A stretch of DNA of 26,860 bases. It comes from a virus. Positions within the stretch are counted from its first letter, which is position 1; every line of letters starts with the position of its first letter. The translations under genes were made by a program, and so were the position numbers. The stretch is taken from IMG/VR virus record IMGVR_UViG_3300012964_000051, positions 1-26,860 of that record; one strand, written 5' to 3'. This document shows positions 19,998 to 26,860 of this stretch, in pieces. The notes under the pieces are model-generated. The model was not told where the DNA came from, made no database searches, and saw only the letters and a program-made list of their open reading frames with translations.

Positions 19998-20588
19998 ATG
20001 GGCGCGTCAGCATCCACATCAAAGAACTCGCGACCTCGCAGCGGACTTACCCAGAAACAAGAAAGATTCGCATTGGAGTTTGTCAAGTGCGGTAATGCAA
20101 GCGAAGCATATCGTAAGTCGTATGAAGTCAGGTCCGCGACAACGCAAAAAACAGTGAACGAGCAAGCGTCCAAATTACTGGCGCACCCCGGCATCTCCAC
20201 AAGGATCGCAGAGCTCCGCTCAAAAATTGAGCAGAAGACAGAGATCACGATTCAAAGAATTGCTGAAGAACTTGCTCGCGTCGCCTTCGCAGATCAACGT
20301 AAAGTTATGCGATGGGGACAGCACGGTGTGACGCTCCACGACTCCGACGACCTGAGTGACGACGCAGCCGCTATCGTGTCCGAAGTATCTGAGACAACCA
20401 CGAAGGACGGGGGTAGTATCAAGCTGAAGTCCCACGACAAGGTTCGCGCGCTTGAGTTGCTTGGGAAACATATGGGCATGTTCAAGGAGAAGCTGGAAGT
20501 GACGACGCCAGGATCTGCGCAGCAAGAAGCGAAGATTCCGGCAGACGCTGTGGAGGCATCAAAAACGTACAAAGACCTCATGGGCTAA
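19998..20588 (+). CDS. terS: Terminase small subunit (Terminase_2 family), 196 aa
   Basis: Residues about 15-85 match Terminase_2: LTQKQERFALEFVKCGNASE, AYRKSYEV, TVNEQASKLLAHPGISTRIA. This N-terminal part is the DNA-binding helix-turn-helix and oligomerisation core; the C-terminal part (LKSHDKVRALELLGKHMGMF) is typical of the family. The protein recognises the packaging site and loads TerL. ATG 19998 has GGAGAAG seven bases before it. A long stem-loop lies upstream and may be the packaging site or a regulatory RNA. Next gene starts 3 bp after the stop. Confidence 0.93.
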   Translation: MGASASTSKNSRPRSGLTQKQERFALEFVKCGNASEAYRKSYEVRSATTQKTVNEQASKLLAHPGISTRIAELRSKIEQKTEITIQRIAEELARVAFADQRKVMRWGQHGVTLHDSDDLSDDAAAIVSEVSETTTKDGGSIKLKSHDKVRALELLGKHMGMFKEKLEVTTPGSAQQEAKIPADAVEASKTYKDLMG

Positions 20589-20591
20589 GTC

Positions 20592-20813
20592 ATGACGCTA
20601 CCCGCACACATGTACCGCGATCCGCAACAAGTAGCCATTCGTAACGAGGAAGAACACAACCGCAAAGAGGCCGCGTGCGGCGAGTGTCGCGAGCGCGTCA
20701 GCTTCCACTGGTACGGCGAGGAGTTGGTGAATTGCGAGTTGAAGTATGAACACTACGGCCATCGCTGCGAACATTTCCGCAAGCGCAGCCCCGATACTGA
20801 AGAGAACGACTGA
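20592..20813 (+). CDS. Small Cys-rich protein between terminase subunits, 73 aa
   Basis: Product starts MTLPAHMYRDPQQVAIRNEE. Cysteines at ACGECRERVSFHWYG, NCELKYE and HRCEHF, plus histidines, suggest a zinc-binding fold. ATG 20592 has only a weak SD; the internal ATG at residue 7 is an alternative. Its TGA overlaps the TerL ATG (TGATG). Small proteins of this kind between TerS and TerL are known in phages but their job is not. Confidence 0.7.
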   Translation: MTLPAHMYRDPQQVAIRNEEEHNRKEAACGECRERVSFHWYGEELVNCELKYEHYGHRCEHFRKRSPDTEEND

Positions 20814-22435
20814 TGCCTCTTGCCTTCCCACATGACTGGAAACAACCTGACATTGTAGCGGTGTTTCGGTGGCGCGCCGAACGCTTGCAGCGTATCCGCC
20901 AGAACCCCGAGAAGATACCGGCGCTGAAGAAGTATTACGCCGAGCACCCAGCCCAATTTATCAACGACTGGGGCTGCACGGTGGATCCGCGTAACGTAGA
21001 CCGCAAGCTGCCCGCCGTGATGCCGTTCCTGCTGTTCCCCAAGCAGGAAGAGTGGATTGAGTGGTGCGTCAAGCACTGGCAAGAACGCGAGAACGGACTC
21101 ACTGACAAGTCACGTGACATGGGCGCGTCGTGGCTTACTGTTGCGCTCGCCGCTACCATGTGTCTTCATCATCACGGGTTCTCTGCGGGCTTCGGCAGCC
21201 GCAAGGAAGAGTATGTTGACTTGATCGGCAGCCCGAAGAGTTTGTTCTGGAAGGCCCGCGAGTTCATCAGCATGTTGCCGGTTGAGTTTCGCGGCGGGTG
21301 GGTGCGCGGCAAGCACGACCCGCACATGCGCATTATCTTCCCGGAGTCGCAGAGCGTGATGACCGGCGAGGCCGGAGACAACATAGGTCGCGGTGACCGC
21401 ACTTCTATATACTTCGTTGATGAGTCCGCTCACATTGAGCGCCCCGAGTTGATTGAAGCCTCACTGTCCGCAACCACCAACTGCCGCATGGACTTGTCCT
21501 CCGCTAATGGTATGAACAACGTGTTCGCGCAGAAGCGATTCGGCGGTAAGATCGACGTGATGACGTTGCACTGGCACGACGACCCGCGCAAGGATGCGGC
21601 ATGGTACGCGACGCAACAGGAGAAGCTAGACCCCGTTACGCTGGCGCAAGAAGTTGATATCGACTACAACGCCAGCGTCAAGGGCGTGCTCATACCGTCT
21701 GCGTGGATCGCCGCTGCTGTGGACGCGTGCGCAAGGCTTGGCATTAAGGTTACTGGCAGCAAGCAGGCGGCGCTGGATGTGGCTGACGAGGGCGTTGACC
21801 TCAATGCATTCTGCGGCATGCGCGGCGTGCAGATCGAGCACATGGCGGAATGGAGCGGCAAGGGTGGCGACATCTACGATACGGTGCAGCACGCGTTCCA
21901 ACTGTGCGACGAGGGCGGATACAAGGATCTGCGCTACGACGGCGACGGCCTCGGTGCCGGTGTGCGTGGTGACGCGAAGAACATCAATACTGCACGCACG
22001 AAGAACAAGGTGTATGCAGTCAAGTGTGAGTCGTTCCGTGGTAGCGAGTCGGTCATCAACCCAGAAGCCAAGGTTGAAGGGACTGACCGCACGAACGAGG
22101 ATTACTTCGCCAACCGCAAGGCGCAGGCGTGGTGGAATCTCCGCACCAAGTTCAAGCGGACGTATCGCTGGGTCGTGGAGGGAATACCCTGCGACCCTGA
22201 CGACATCATATCAATAGCGCCGAACTGCACCAATCGGCAGAAGCTGGTGACCGAGCTCTCACAGCCCACGTATAAGATCAACGACGCGGGCAAGATCATT
22301 GTGAACAAAGCACCAGATGGCAAGAAGTCACCGAACCTTGCTGACGCAGTGATGATCGCGAACGCGGGCAACGACAAGCAGCTTATGAAGATCAGCGCAG
22401 CAACAGTGCAGGCAATGCGAATGAGGAAATCCTGA
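20813..22435 (+). CDS. terL: Terminase large subunit, 540 aa
   Basis: The ATPase domain has a Walker A-like DKSRDMGASW (about 98-107, the K-x-R-x-x-G-x-S form seen in terminases) and Walker B IYFVDESAH (Asp203, Glu204). The nuclease domain has acid residues in AALDVADEGVD (322-325), RYDGDGLG (376-378) and PNLADAVMIA near the C-terminus, the three-metal-ligand pattern of the RNase H-fold. It pumps DNA into the prohead and cuts it. It is coupled by TGATG at both ends. Confidence 0.95.
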   Translation: MPLAFPHDWKQPDIVAVFRWRAERLQRIRQNPEKIPALKKYYAEHPAQFINDWGCTVDPRNVDRKLPAVMPFLLFPKQEEWIEWCVKHWQERENGLTDKSRDMGASWLTVALAATMCLHHHGFSAGFGSRKEEYVDLIGSPKSLFWKAREFISMLPVEFRGGWVRGKHDPHMRIIFPESQSVMTGEAGDNIGRGDRTSIYFVDESAHIERPELIEASLSATTNCRMDLSSANGMNNVFAQKRFGGKIDVMTLHWHDDPRKDAAWYATQQEKLDPVTLAQEVDIDYNASVKGVLIPSAWIAAAVDACARLGIKVTGSKQAALDVADEGVDLNAFCGMRGVQIEHMAEWSGKGGDIYDTVQHAFQLCDEGGYKDLRYDGDGLGAGVRGDAKNINTARTKNKVYAVKCESFRGSESVINPEAKVEGTDRTNEDYFANRKAQAWWNLRTKFKRTYRWVVEGIPCDPDDIISIAPNCTNRQKLVTELSQPTYKINDAGKIIVNKAPDGKKSPNLADAVMIANAGNDKQLMKISAATVQAMRMRKS

Positions 22436-24498
22436 TGAACACAGCACTTCGCCGAATCATCGCCGCAGTAAGGGGCGCGCTCCAAGGTCTGCGCTCCGGG
22501 TTCCGCAGCGTGACGGAGGTGCCGGTCAATGCGCCCAAGTTCGAGCAGCCGCAGGACGCGAGCGCCAAAGAGCTGCGAGAGCAGTACCGCATGGCCGTTG
22601 CGACAGCGGTCGCCAAGATGAAGTCCGAGCAAGAGGCTGCGCAACCTGTAGTCACCGTACAGGACATATTCAAAGTGACCAAGCCCCCGAAAGGCGTGGT
22701 TCCCGCTGACCAGCAGATGGCGTTCGACCAGTCGCTTGAGGACCTCAGCAGCGTGATGGGGTGGGCGACTACGAACAGCCTGTTCGTCGAAGGGTTGATG
22801 TTCCTAGGTTACCCGTACCTCGCGCAACTGTCGCAGCGGCCGGAGTACCGCGTGATCAGCGAGACGTGGGCGCAGGAAATGACCCGCAAGTGGATACGGC
22901 TCACGGCCACCAGCGGCGGGCAAGACAGCACCAAGCAGAAGGTCGACAAGATGACCGCCATCGAGGCAGAACTCAAGCGGCTCAAGGCGCAGGATGCGTT
23001 CAAACGCTGCGCGGAGTTGGACGGGTCCTTTGGGCGCGGCCACATCTACATCGAGTTGACAGACGTCGATAGCAAAGATCGCGACGAACTGAAGACCAGC
23101 ATCGGCGAGGGCACCGGTGCCATCAGCAAGGCGAAGATCAAGCAGGGAAGTCTCAAGGGTCTGCGCGTGGTGGAACCGGTGTGGACGTATCCCAACGGAT
23201 ACAACGCCAATGATCCGCTGAAGTCCAACTTCTTCAAGCCCGACACGTGGTTCGTGATGGGCACTGAAATACACAGCACGCGCCTGCTGACGTTCATAGG
23301 CCGCCCGATGCCCGACCTGCTGAAGCCCGCGTACAGCTTCGGCGGCCTTTCGCTGTCGCAGATGGCGAAGCCCTACGTTGACAACTGGCTGCGCACGCGG
23401 CAGTCCGTGTCCGACGCGGTAAGCAACTTCAGCATCATGATGCTGATGACGGATATGTCATCCATGCTGCAGGAAGGGGCGATGACAGATCTCGTTACGC
23501 GAGCCGACTTCTTCAACACCACACGCAACAATCGCGGCTTGATGGTGGCAGACAAGAACACCGAGGATCTGAAGAACGTGTCCATGCCGTTGGGCGGGCT
23601 GCACGAATTGCAGTCTCAGTCGCAGGAGCAGATGTGCTCTGTGTCGCAGATACCTCTCGTCAAGTTCACAGGCATACAACCCGCCGGATTGAACGCCGAC
23701 TCCGAGGGCATAATCAAGGTATTCTACGATAAGGTCAACGCGCAGCAGGTAGCGCTCTTCAACGACAATCTGTCCAAGCTCATCGCGATTATACAGCTCA
23801 GTCTGTTCGGGGAGGTAGACCCAGAGATCGGATTCGTGTGGGAACCGCTGGACACGCTGGACCCGTCCGCGGAAGCTACACGTCGCAAGACCGAAGCCGA
23901 CACAGATGCTGTGTATCTGGATCACGGTGTTGTGATGCCTGCGGAGGTGCGCACCAAGCTCGCGGCGGATGACATGTCGCCATATGCTTCTCTTGATACT
24001 GATGCTGAGTTGCCTGATGTCAGCGAGCAGGAAGGCGGCGAGGTTGATGAGGAGACCGGCGCTCCGCTGATGGACGGACTGCTGAATACGGATGAACAGA
24101 AGTCACCGGCGATGTCTGCCGCAGGCGTGCTCTTCATCACGACGGAACAGCCGCCGCGCGTCCTGCTGCTCAAGCGCTCCGCCGACGACACTCGGCATCC
24201 TGGGTTCTGGGATATTCCTGGCGGCAAGACCGAGGATGGCGAGTTTGCTGTGCAGACAGCCGTTCGCGAGGCGGCAGAAGAGACTGGCGCTGACGTAGGC
24301 TCACAGCACTTGCGGCAGGTAGCCCACACACAGTGGAACGACGTGGATTACACCACGTTCTCCGCGCAGGTAGACAAGCCGTTCATCCCGGTGCTTGATA
24401 GCGAGCATGAGACTTACACATGGGCGAGCGTGCCCACGCTGCCGTCACCTATTATCCTACCGCTCGAAGAACTGCTGCACAACGTACTGGAGGCCTAG
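22435..24498 (+). CDS. DUF1073-type portal protein fused to a C-terminal NUDIX hydrolase, 687 aa
   Basis: Residues about 90-500 look like a DUF1073 portal: FVEGLMFLGYPYLAQLSQRP, TWAQEMTRKWIRLTA, WLRTRQSVSDAVSNFS, and ISQIPLVKFTG-like VSQIPLVKFTGIQPAG. An acidic linker (about 530-555) leads to a complete NUDIX domain at about 557-687: strand AAGVLFITTE, PRVLLLKRS, HPGFWDIPGG and the box G597-x5-E-x7-R-E-A-A-E-E-T-G (to 618). All metal-binding glutamates are present. Portals form the DNA entry pore of the head; NUDIX enzymes cleave nucleoside-diphosphate-X substrates. The frame is continuous with no internal stop. It ends TAG, then TTATGA couples to the next gene. Confidence 0.92.
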   Translation: MNTALRRIIAAVRGALQGLRSGFRSVTEVPVNAPKFEQPQDASAKELREQYRMAVATAVAKMKSEQEAAQPVVTVQDIFKVTKPPKGVVPADQQMAFDQSLEDLSSVMGWATTNSLFVEGLMFLGYPYLAQLSQRPEYRVISETWAQEMTRKWIRLTATSGGQDSTKQKVDKMTAIEAELKRLKAQDAFKRCAELDGSFGRGHIYIELTDVDSKDRDELKTSIGEGTGAISKAKIKQGSLKGLRVVEPVWTYPNGYNANDPLKSNFFKPDTWFVMGTEIHSTRLLTFIGRPMPDLLKPAYSFGGLSLSQMAKPYVDNWLRTRQSVSDAVSNFSIMMLMTDMSSMLQEGAMTDLVTRADFFNTTRNNRGLMVADKNTEDLKNVSMPLGGLHELQSQSQEQMCSVSQIPLVKFTGIQPAGLNADSEGIIKVFYDKVNAQQVALFNDNLSKLIAIIQLSLFGEVDPEIGFVWEPLDTLDPSAEATRRKTEADTDAVYLDHGVVMPAEVRTKLAADDMSPYASLDTDAELPDVSEQEGGEVDEETGAPLMDGLLNTDEQKSPAMSAAGVLFITTEQPPRVLLLKRSADDTRHPGFWDIPGGKTEDGEFAVQTAVREAAEETGADVGSQHLRQVAHTQWNDVDYTTFSAQVDKPFIPVLDSEHETYTWASVPTLPSPIILPLEELLHNVLEA

Positions 24499-24500
24499 TT

Positions 24501-25703
24501 ATGAAGAAGCTGCTTGAACGTTCGTTGTATGCAGCACTTGTTGTCGCCGTTCTCGCAGCTTCTGGGCTCCGTCTGGATTACGCACCTGCGCATGCGTACG
24601 ACGTCTACCAAGGATTCGCGGGTAGCAAGGAGTTGCTCTCTCCGACCGTGGTGCTGGTTGACCACAGCGGTTCCGCAGTATCCGCAAGCAACCCGCTACC
24701 GGCGATCACCGAGTATGGCTCGGTAGAGTCCATCACGGACCACTACGGAACGCAGCAGTATCTCGCGCCGAACGGCGAGGTGGTTGCGGTCCCTCTGTAC
24801 AAGCTGGTCGGCGATACGTTCTTTGACTCTGTGCTGGACACGGGGCGATGGGCTGCATCCGTCGGAACTGGCGGGTCAGCGGTTGTCTCTGCGGGGCAGT
24901 TGAGCTTGTCCACAGGCACGACTGCAAATAATGCAACGTCGTTAGTATCTATACACACAGCACGATTTTCTGGACTTGCCCCCAACAAAATACGTACAGT
25001 AGTTCAGCTCGCAGATGCTGGAACTGCGAACAACGTTCGTGAGTGGGGCGTTGCAACGGCATCCGCTGGAGCAGTAGTTGACGGCGCATTCTTTCGTCAA
25101 AATGGAACGACTCTTCAACTTGTCACCAGAAAGAGTTCGGTTGAGACTGTTATAGCATCGAGCGGTGCGTTCAATGGGCAGCACGGCGCGACGTTTTCAC
25201 TGGGAACAAGTTCTCACTTCTTCGAGGTCATCTATCAGCCAAGACAAGTCATATGGATGGCCGACAACAAGATCGTTCACACGCACAGTGCATCTGCTAC
25301 ATCGTGGACCGGCAATCTTCATCTGAAGATATGGCTTGCGAACTACAACACGAACGGGCTGACGACCAATGTCACCATGCAGGTTCGTCTGTCTACAATC
25401 GCCAGATTTGGGGTGGCCGACACTCAAGTTGATGGATATTTCCAACAAGGACTCACCGCTGGCGTCATTCTGAAGTATGGTCCTGGAACTTTACGCAGTT
25501 TGATACTCAGCGGCGTAACAAATAATGCCGTCGTGACTCTATACGACGGAACTTCGACGGCTGGAACAGTCATGTTCTCCAGCGGAACGATGGGCGCGCA
25601 GACTGCGCCGTTTGCGTTGAATGCCAGCGATGAGGCGTTCAACGACGGGCTATTCCTTACGGTGACCGGAGCAGCCGCGAATGCGTGGGTGCATTTTGAG
25701 TAG
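24501..25703 (+). CDS. Virion-region protein with a Sec signal peptide, 400 aa
   Basis: ATG 24501 lies two bases after the portal stop. The N-terminus MKKLLERSLYAALVVAVLAA is a classic signal peptide with an AHA cleavage site about residue 32 (APAHA-YD). The mature part is Ser/Thr/Gly/Ala-rich and beta-stranded, with a jelly-roll-like central region (FFDSVLDTGRWAASVGTGGS, FEVIYQPRQVIWMADNK, LHLKIWLAN) similar in feel to lectin-like domains, and a small C-terminal beta domain (LRSLILSGVTNNAVVTLYDG). It is between portal and the gpF-like gene, where decoration or tail-fibre-type proteins occur. Export of a protein from a head-gene operon is unexpected. Ends TAG. Function uncertain. Confidence 0.7.
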   Translation: MKKLLERSLYAALVVAVLAASGLRLDYAPAHAYDVYQGFAGSKELLSPTVVLVDHSGSAVSASNPLPAITEYGSVESITDHYGTQQYLAPNGEVVAVPLYKLVGDTFFDSVLDTGRWAASVGTGGSAVVSAGQLSLSTGTTANNATSLVSIHTARFSGLAPNKIRTVVQLADAGTANNVREWGVATASAGAVVDGAFFRQNGTTLQLVTRKSSVETVIASSGAFNGQHGATFSLGTSSHFFEVIYQPRQVIWMADNKIVHTHSASATSWTGNLHLKIWLANYNTNGLTTNVTMQVRLSTIARFGVADTQVDGYFQQGLTAGVILKYGPGTLRSLILSGVTNNAVVTLYDGTSTAGTVMFSSGTMGAQTAPFALNASDEAFNDGLFLTVTGAAANAWVHFE

Positions 25704-25719
25704 GCTGGCGTATGCTCGC

Positions 25720-25869
25720 GTGACCATCAGCCTGCCTTGGTGGTGGAAGATCTACGCACTTGCCTGCTGTCTGCGCTGCAGGATCATGGGCACGGAGCCC
25801 GACACTGACGCCATCGCTGAAAAAATAACAAGGCACGTTCGCTGCGACGTGAAGATGGTGAGCGAATGA
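25720..25869 (+). CDS. Small hydrophobic phage protein, 49 aa
   Basis: A GTG at 25720 gives MTISLPWWWKIYALACCLRC, an aromatic, partly membrane-like start with two Cys, then RIMGTEPDTDAIAEKITRHV and VRCDVKMVSE. The pattern S-L-P-W-W-W...G-x-E-P-D resembles small proteins found next to portal genes in phages of several hosts. The SD is weak, and a TTG at 25699 is an alternative. Its TGA overlaps the next ATG (ATGA). Function unknown. Confidence 0.6.
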   Translation: MTISLPWWWKIYALACCLRCRIMGTEPDTDAIAEKITRHVRCDVKMVSE

Positions 25870-26726
25870 CCCGCGAAGCTACGTTGCGCAGCACCCTGCC
25901 TGCCCCGTCGTCAAAGACCAAGACACTATCGCCGGTACACCCGAACGCAGGACTTGAGGCGGAGTACCGGCGCAGACTTGAAGCCTTGATCGATGCGATG
26001 CACAAGAGCCTTCGTTACTGGGTGCTCGCAGCATACCGAGGAGACCTGCCGGACACGGTCGAACTGCTGGCGATGGACGACTCCTCGTCGGTCAAACTCG
26101 CTGCAGTGATGCAGCGACTGTCGCGCCACTGGCTGCGCAAGTTCAAGGAAGCCGGTAAGCAACTCGGCAAGCACTACGCGCAGAAGGCGACGGACAGGGC
26201 GGACAACTCGCTGGAGCAGATCCTGAAGAACGGCGGTCTTGCCATCAAGTTCAAGATGACGCCAGCCGTGAACGACGTTGTGCAGGCCACGACGAAGAGC
26301 AACGTGGCGTTGATCACGAACCTCGCGCAGAAGCATCTGAACGAGGTTGAAGGATTGGTCATGCGCAGTGTGCAGCAGGGTCGTGATGTCGGTGGTCTTG
26401 CCAAGGATTTGGAAGAACGTTACAAGATGACCCGCAAGCGCGCGGCGCTGGTGGCGCGTGACCAGAACAACAAGGCCACAGCGGCCATCGTGCGCACGCG
26501 GCAGGCTGAGCTGGGCATTGAACAGGCCAAGTGGTTGCACAGCCACGCAGGTAAGAAGCCGAGGCCGTCGCACGTTGCAATGAACGGCAAAGTGTACGAC
26601 GTCAAGGAAGGCATGTGGGACCCAGACGCTAATGGTAAAGGGAAGGGTGATTATGTATTCCCAGGACAGTTAATAAACTGCAGATGCGTGAGCAGGTCAA
26701 TAATCCCCGCACTTGGAGTGCGGTAA
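25866..26726 (+). CDS. Mu gpF / SPP1 gp7-like minor head protein, 286 aa
   Basis: The C-terminal half has the family signature: LEERYKMTRKRAALVARDQN, KATAAIVRTRQAELGI, AKWLHSHAGKKPRPSHVAMN and PGQLINCRCVSRSI, ending in a typical INCRC metal-like motif. The N-terminal half is helical (RLEALIDAMHKSLRYWVLAA). Such proteins join the portal or help head assembly and DNA ejection. ATG 25866 is coupled to the 49-aa gene. A full-length member by size. The next gene follows after a 16-base gap containing its SD. Confidence 0.92.
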   Translation: MTREATLRSTLPAPSSKTKTLSPVHPNAGLEAEYRRRLEALIDAMHKSLRYWVLAAYRGDLPDTVELLAMDDSSSVKLAAVMQRLSRHWLRKFKEAGKQLGKHYAQKATDRADNSLEQILKNGGLAIKFKMTPAVNDVVQATTKSNVALITNLAQKHLNEVEGLVMRSVQQGRDVGGLAKDLEERYKMTRKRAALVARDQNNKATAAIVRTRQAELGIEQAKWLHSHAGKKPRPSHVAMNGKVYDVKEGMWDPDANGKGKGDYVFPGQLINCRCVSRSIIPALGVR

Positions 26727-26742
26727 CTCAAGGAGAAAGACG

Positions 26743-26860
26743 ATGGAGCAAGTAAACGAGCATGAGACTGTTGAGCAACCCGTCGCAGACGCACCCGTCG
26801 CAGACGCACCCGTCGCAGACGCACCCGTCGCAGACGCACCCGTCGCAGACGCACCCGTCG
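26743..26860 (+). CDS. PVADA-repeat protein, 5' part (runs off the right edge)
   Basis: ATG 26743 has AAGGAG seven bases upstream. The product starts MEQVNEHETVEQ and then consists of PVADA repeats: five full units plus PV before the window ends. Pro/Ala/Val/Asp-rich repeats are likely extended and acidic. Because scaffold proteins often follow the gpF-like gene and have acidic, disordered starts, a scaffolding or head-assembly role is plausible but inferred. Confidence 0.75.
   Translation, partial: MEQVNEHETVEQPVADAPVADAPVADAPVADAPVADAPV
26779..26860. repeat. Tandem array of a perfect 15-bp unit
   Basis: cccgtcgcagacgca is repeated identically five times and a sixth copy is cut by the window end. 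It is in frame with the last gene. All third-base positions are identical, a sign of very recent expansion. Confidence 0.95.

Noticed and set aside
26651-26854. Leftward ORF of RLRRV repeats at the right end
   Set aside because: Shadow of the 15-bp PVADA array, no SD, opposite to the head operon.

Overview
The window is a piece of a tailed double-stranded DNA phage genome (Caudoviricetes) infecting a Gram-negative bacterium. The phage assignment rests on a terminase small and large subunit, a DUF1073-type portal and a Mu gpF/SPP1 gp7-like head protein, together with a phage replication set: family A DNA polymerase, primase-helicase, ATP-dependent ligase, SNF2-type helicase, VRR-NUC and RecB-like nucleases, and a zinc-containing single-strand-binding-like protein. 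Strong Shine-Dalgarno sites, sigma70-like promoters and a DUF2591-like protein of a kind common in Burkholderiales phages suggest a proteobacterial, perhaps betaproteobacterial, host (low-confidence inference). No integrase, CI-like repressor, tRNA, CRISPR array or IS element was seen. Lysis, major capsid and tail genes lie outside the window.

Layout. Positions 1-18831 are transcribed leftward and carry early, replication and accessory genes. Positions about 18832-19357 are an AT-rich, repeat-rich divergent region and the best candidate for an origin. From 19358 rightward come a Q-like late regulator, a promoter followed by a very long stem-loop, then the packaging and head genes. Genes are tightly packed, mostly with ATGA, GTGA or TGATG overlaps or stop/SD fusions such as TAGGAG. 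The leftward part resolves into transcription units: P(18.9 kb) for four small genes; P(17.7 kb) for primase-helicase through ligase; P(12.7 kb) for the SSB block, ended by a rho-independent terminator at about 10.87 kb; the polymerase/nuclease/helicase block down to 2.25 kb; and two short units at the left end with related promoters. Four promoters share GTC[A/G]CTTG[C/T] overlapping the -35, which points to a common regulator.

How the genes work together. The primase-helicase, polymerase, ligase, SSB-like protein and SNF2 helicase would replicate the genome, with three nuclease-fold proteins (VRR-NUC, RecB-like PD-(D/E)XK, DUF2130) processing DNA. Two homing endonucleases (HNH and GIY-YIG) sit beside replication genes. 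Two GNAT acetyltransferases, a mini-DnaJ, a Tat-signal-like peptide and several small membrane or zinc-binding proteins look like host-interaction genes. The late side packages DNA (TerS, TerL) and builds the portal and head.

Most notable: (1) the portal is fused to a complete C-terminal NUDIX hydrolase domain; (2) an in-frame amber codon lies inside the Walker A loop of the SNF2 helicase; (3) a ~157-nt near-perfect stem-loop sits in the terminase leader, directly after the Q-like gene; (4) the primase leader can form a pseudoknot; (5) both window ends lie inside in-frame tandem repeats, and the left one varies only at two adjacent codons per repeat.
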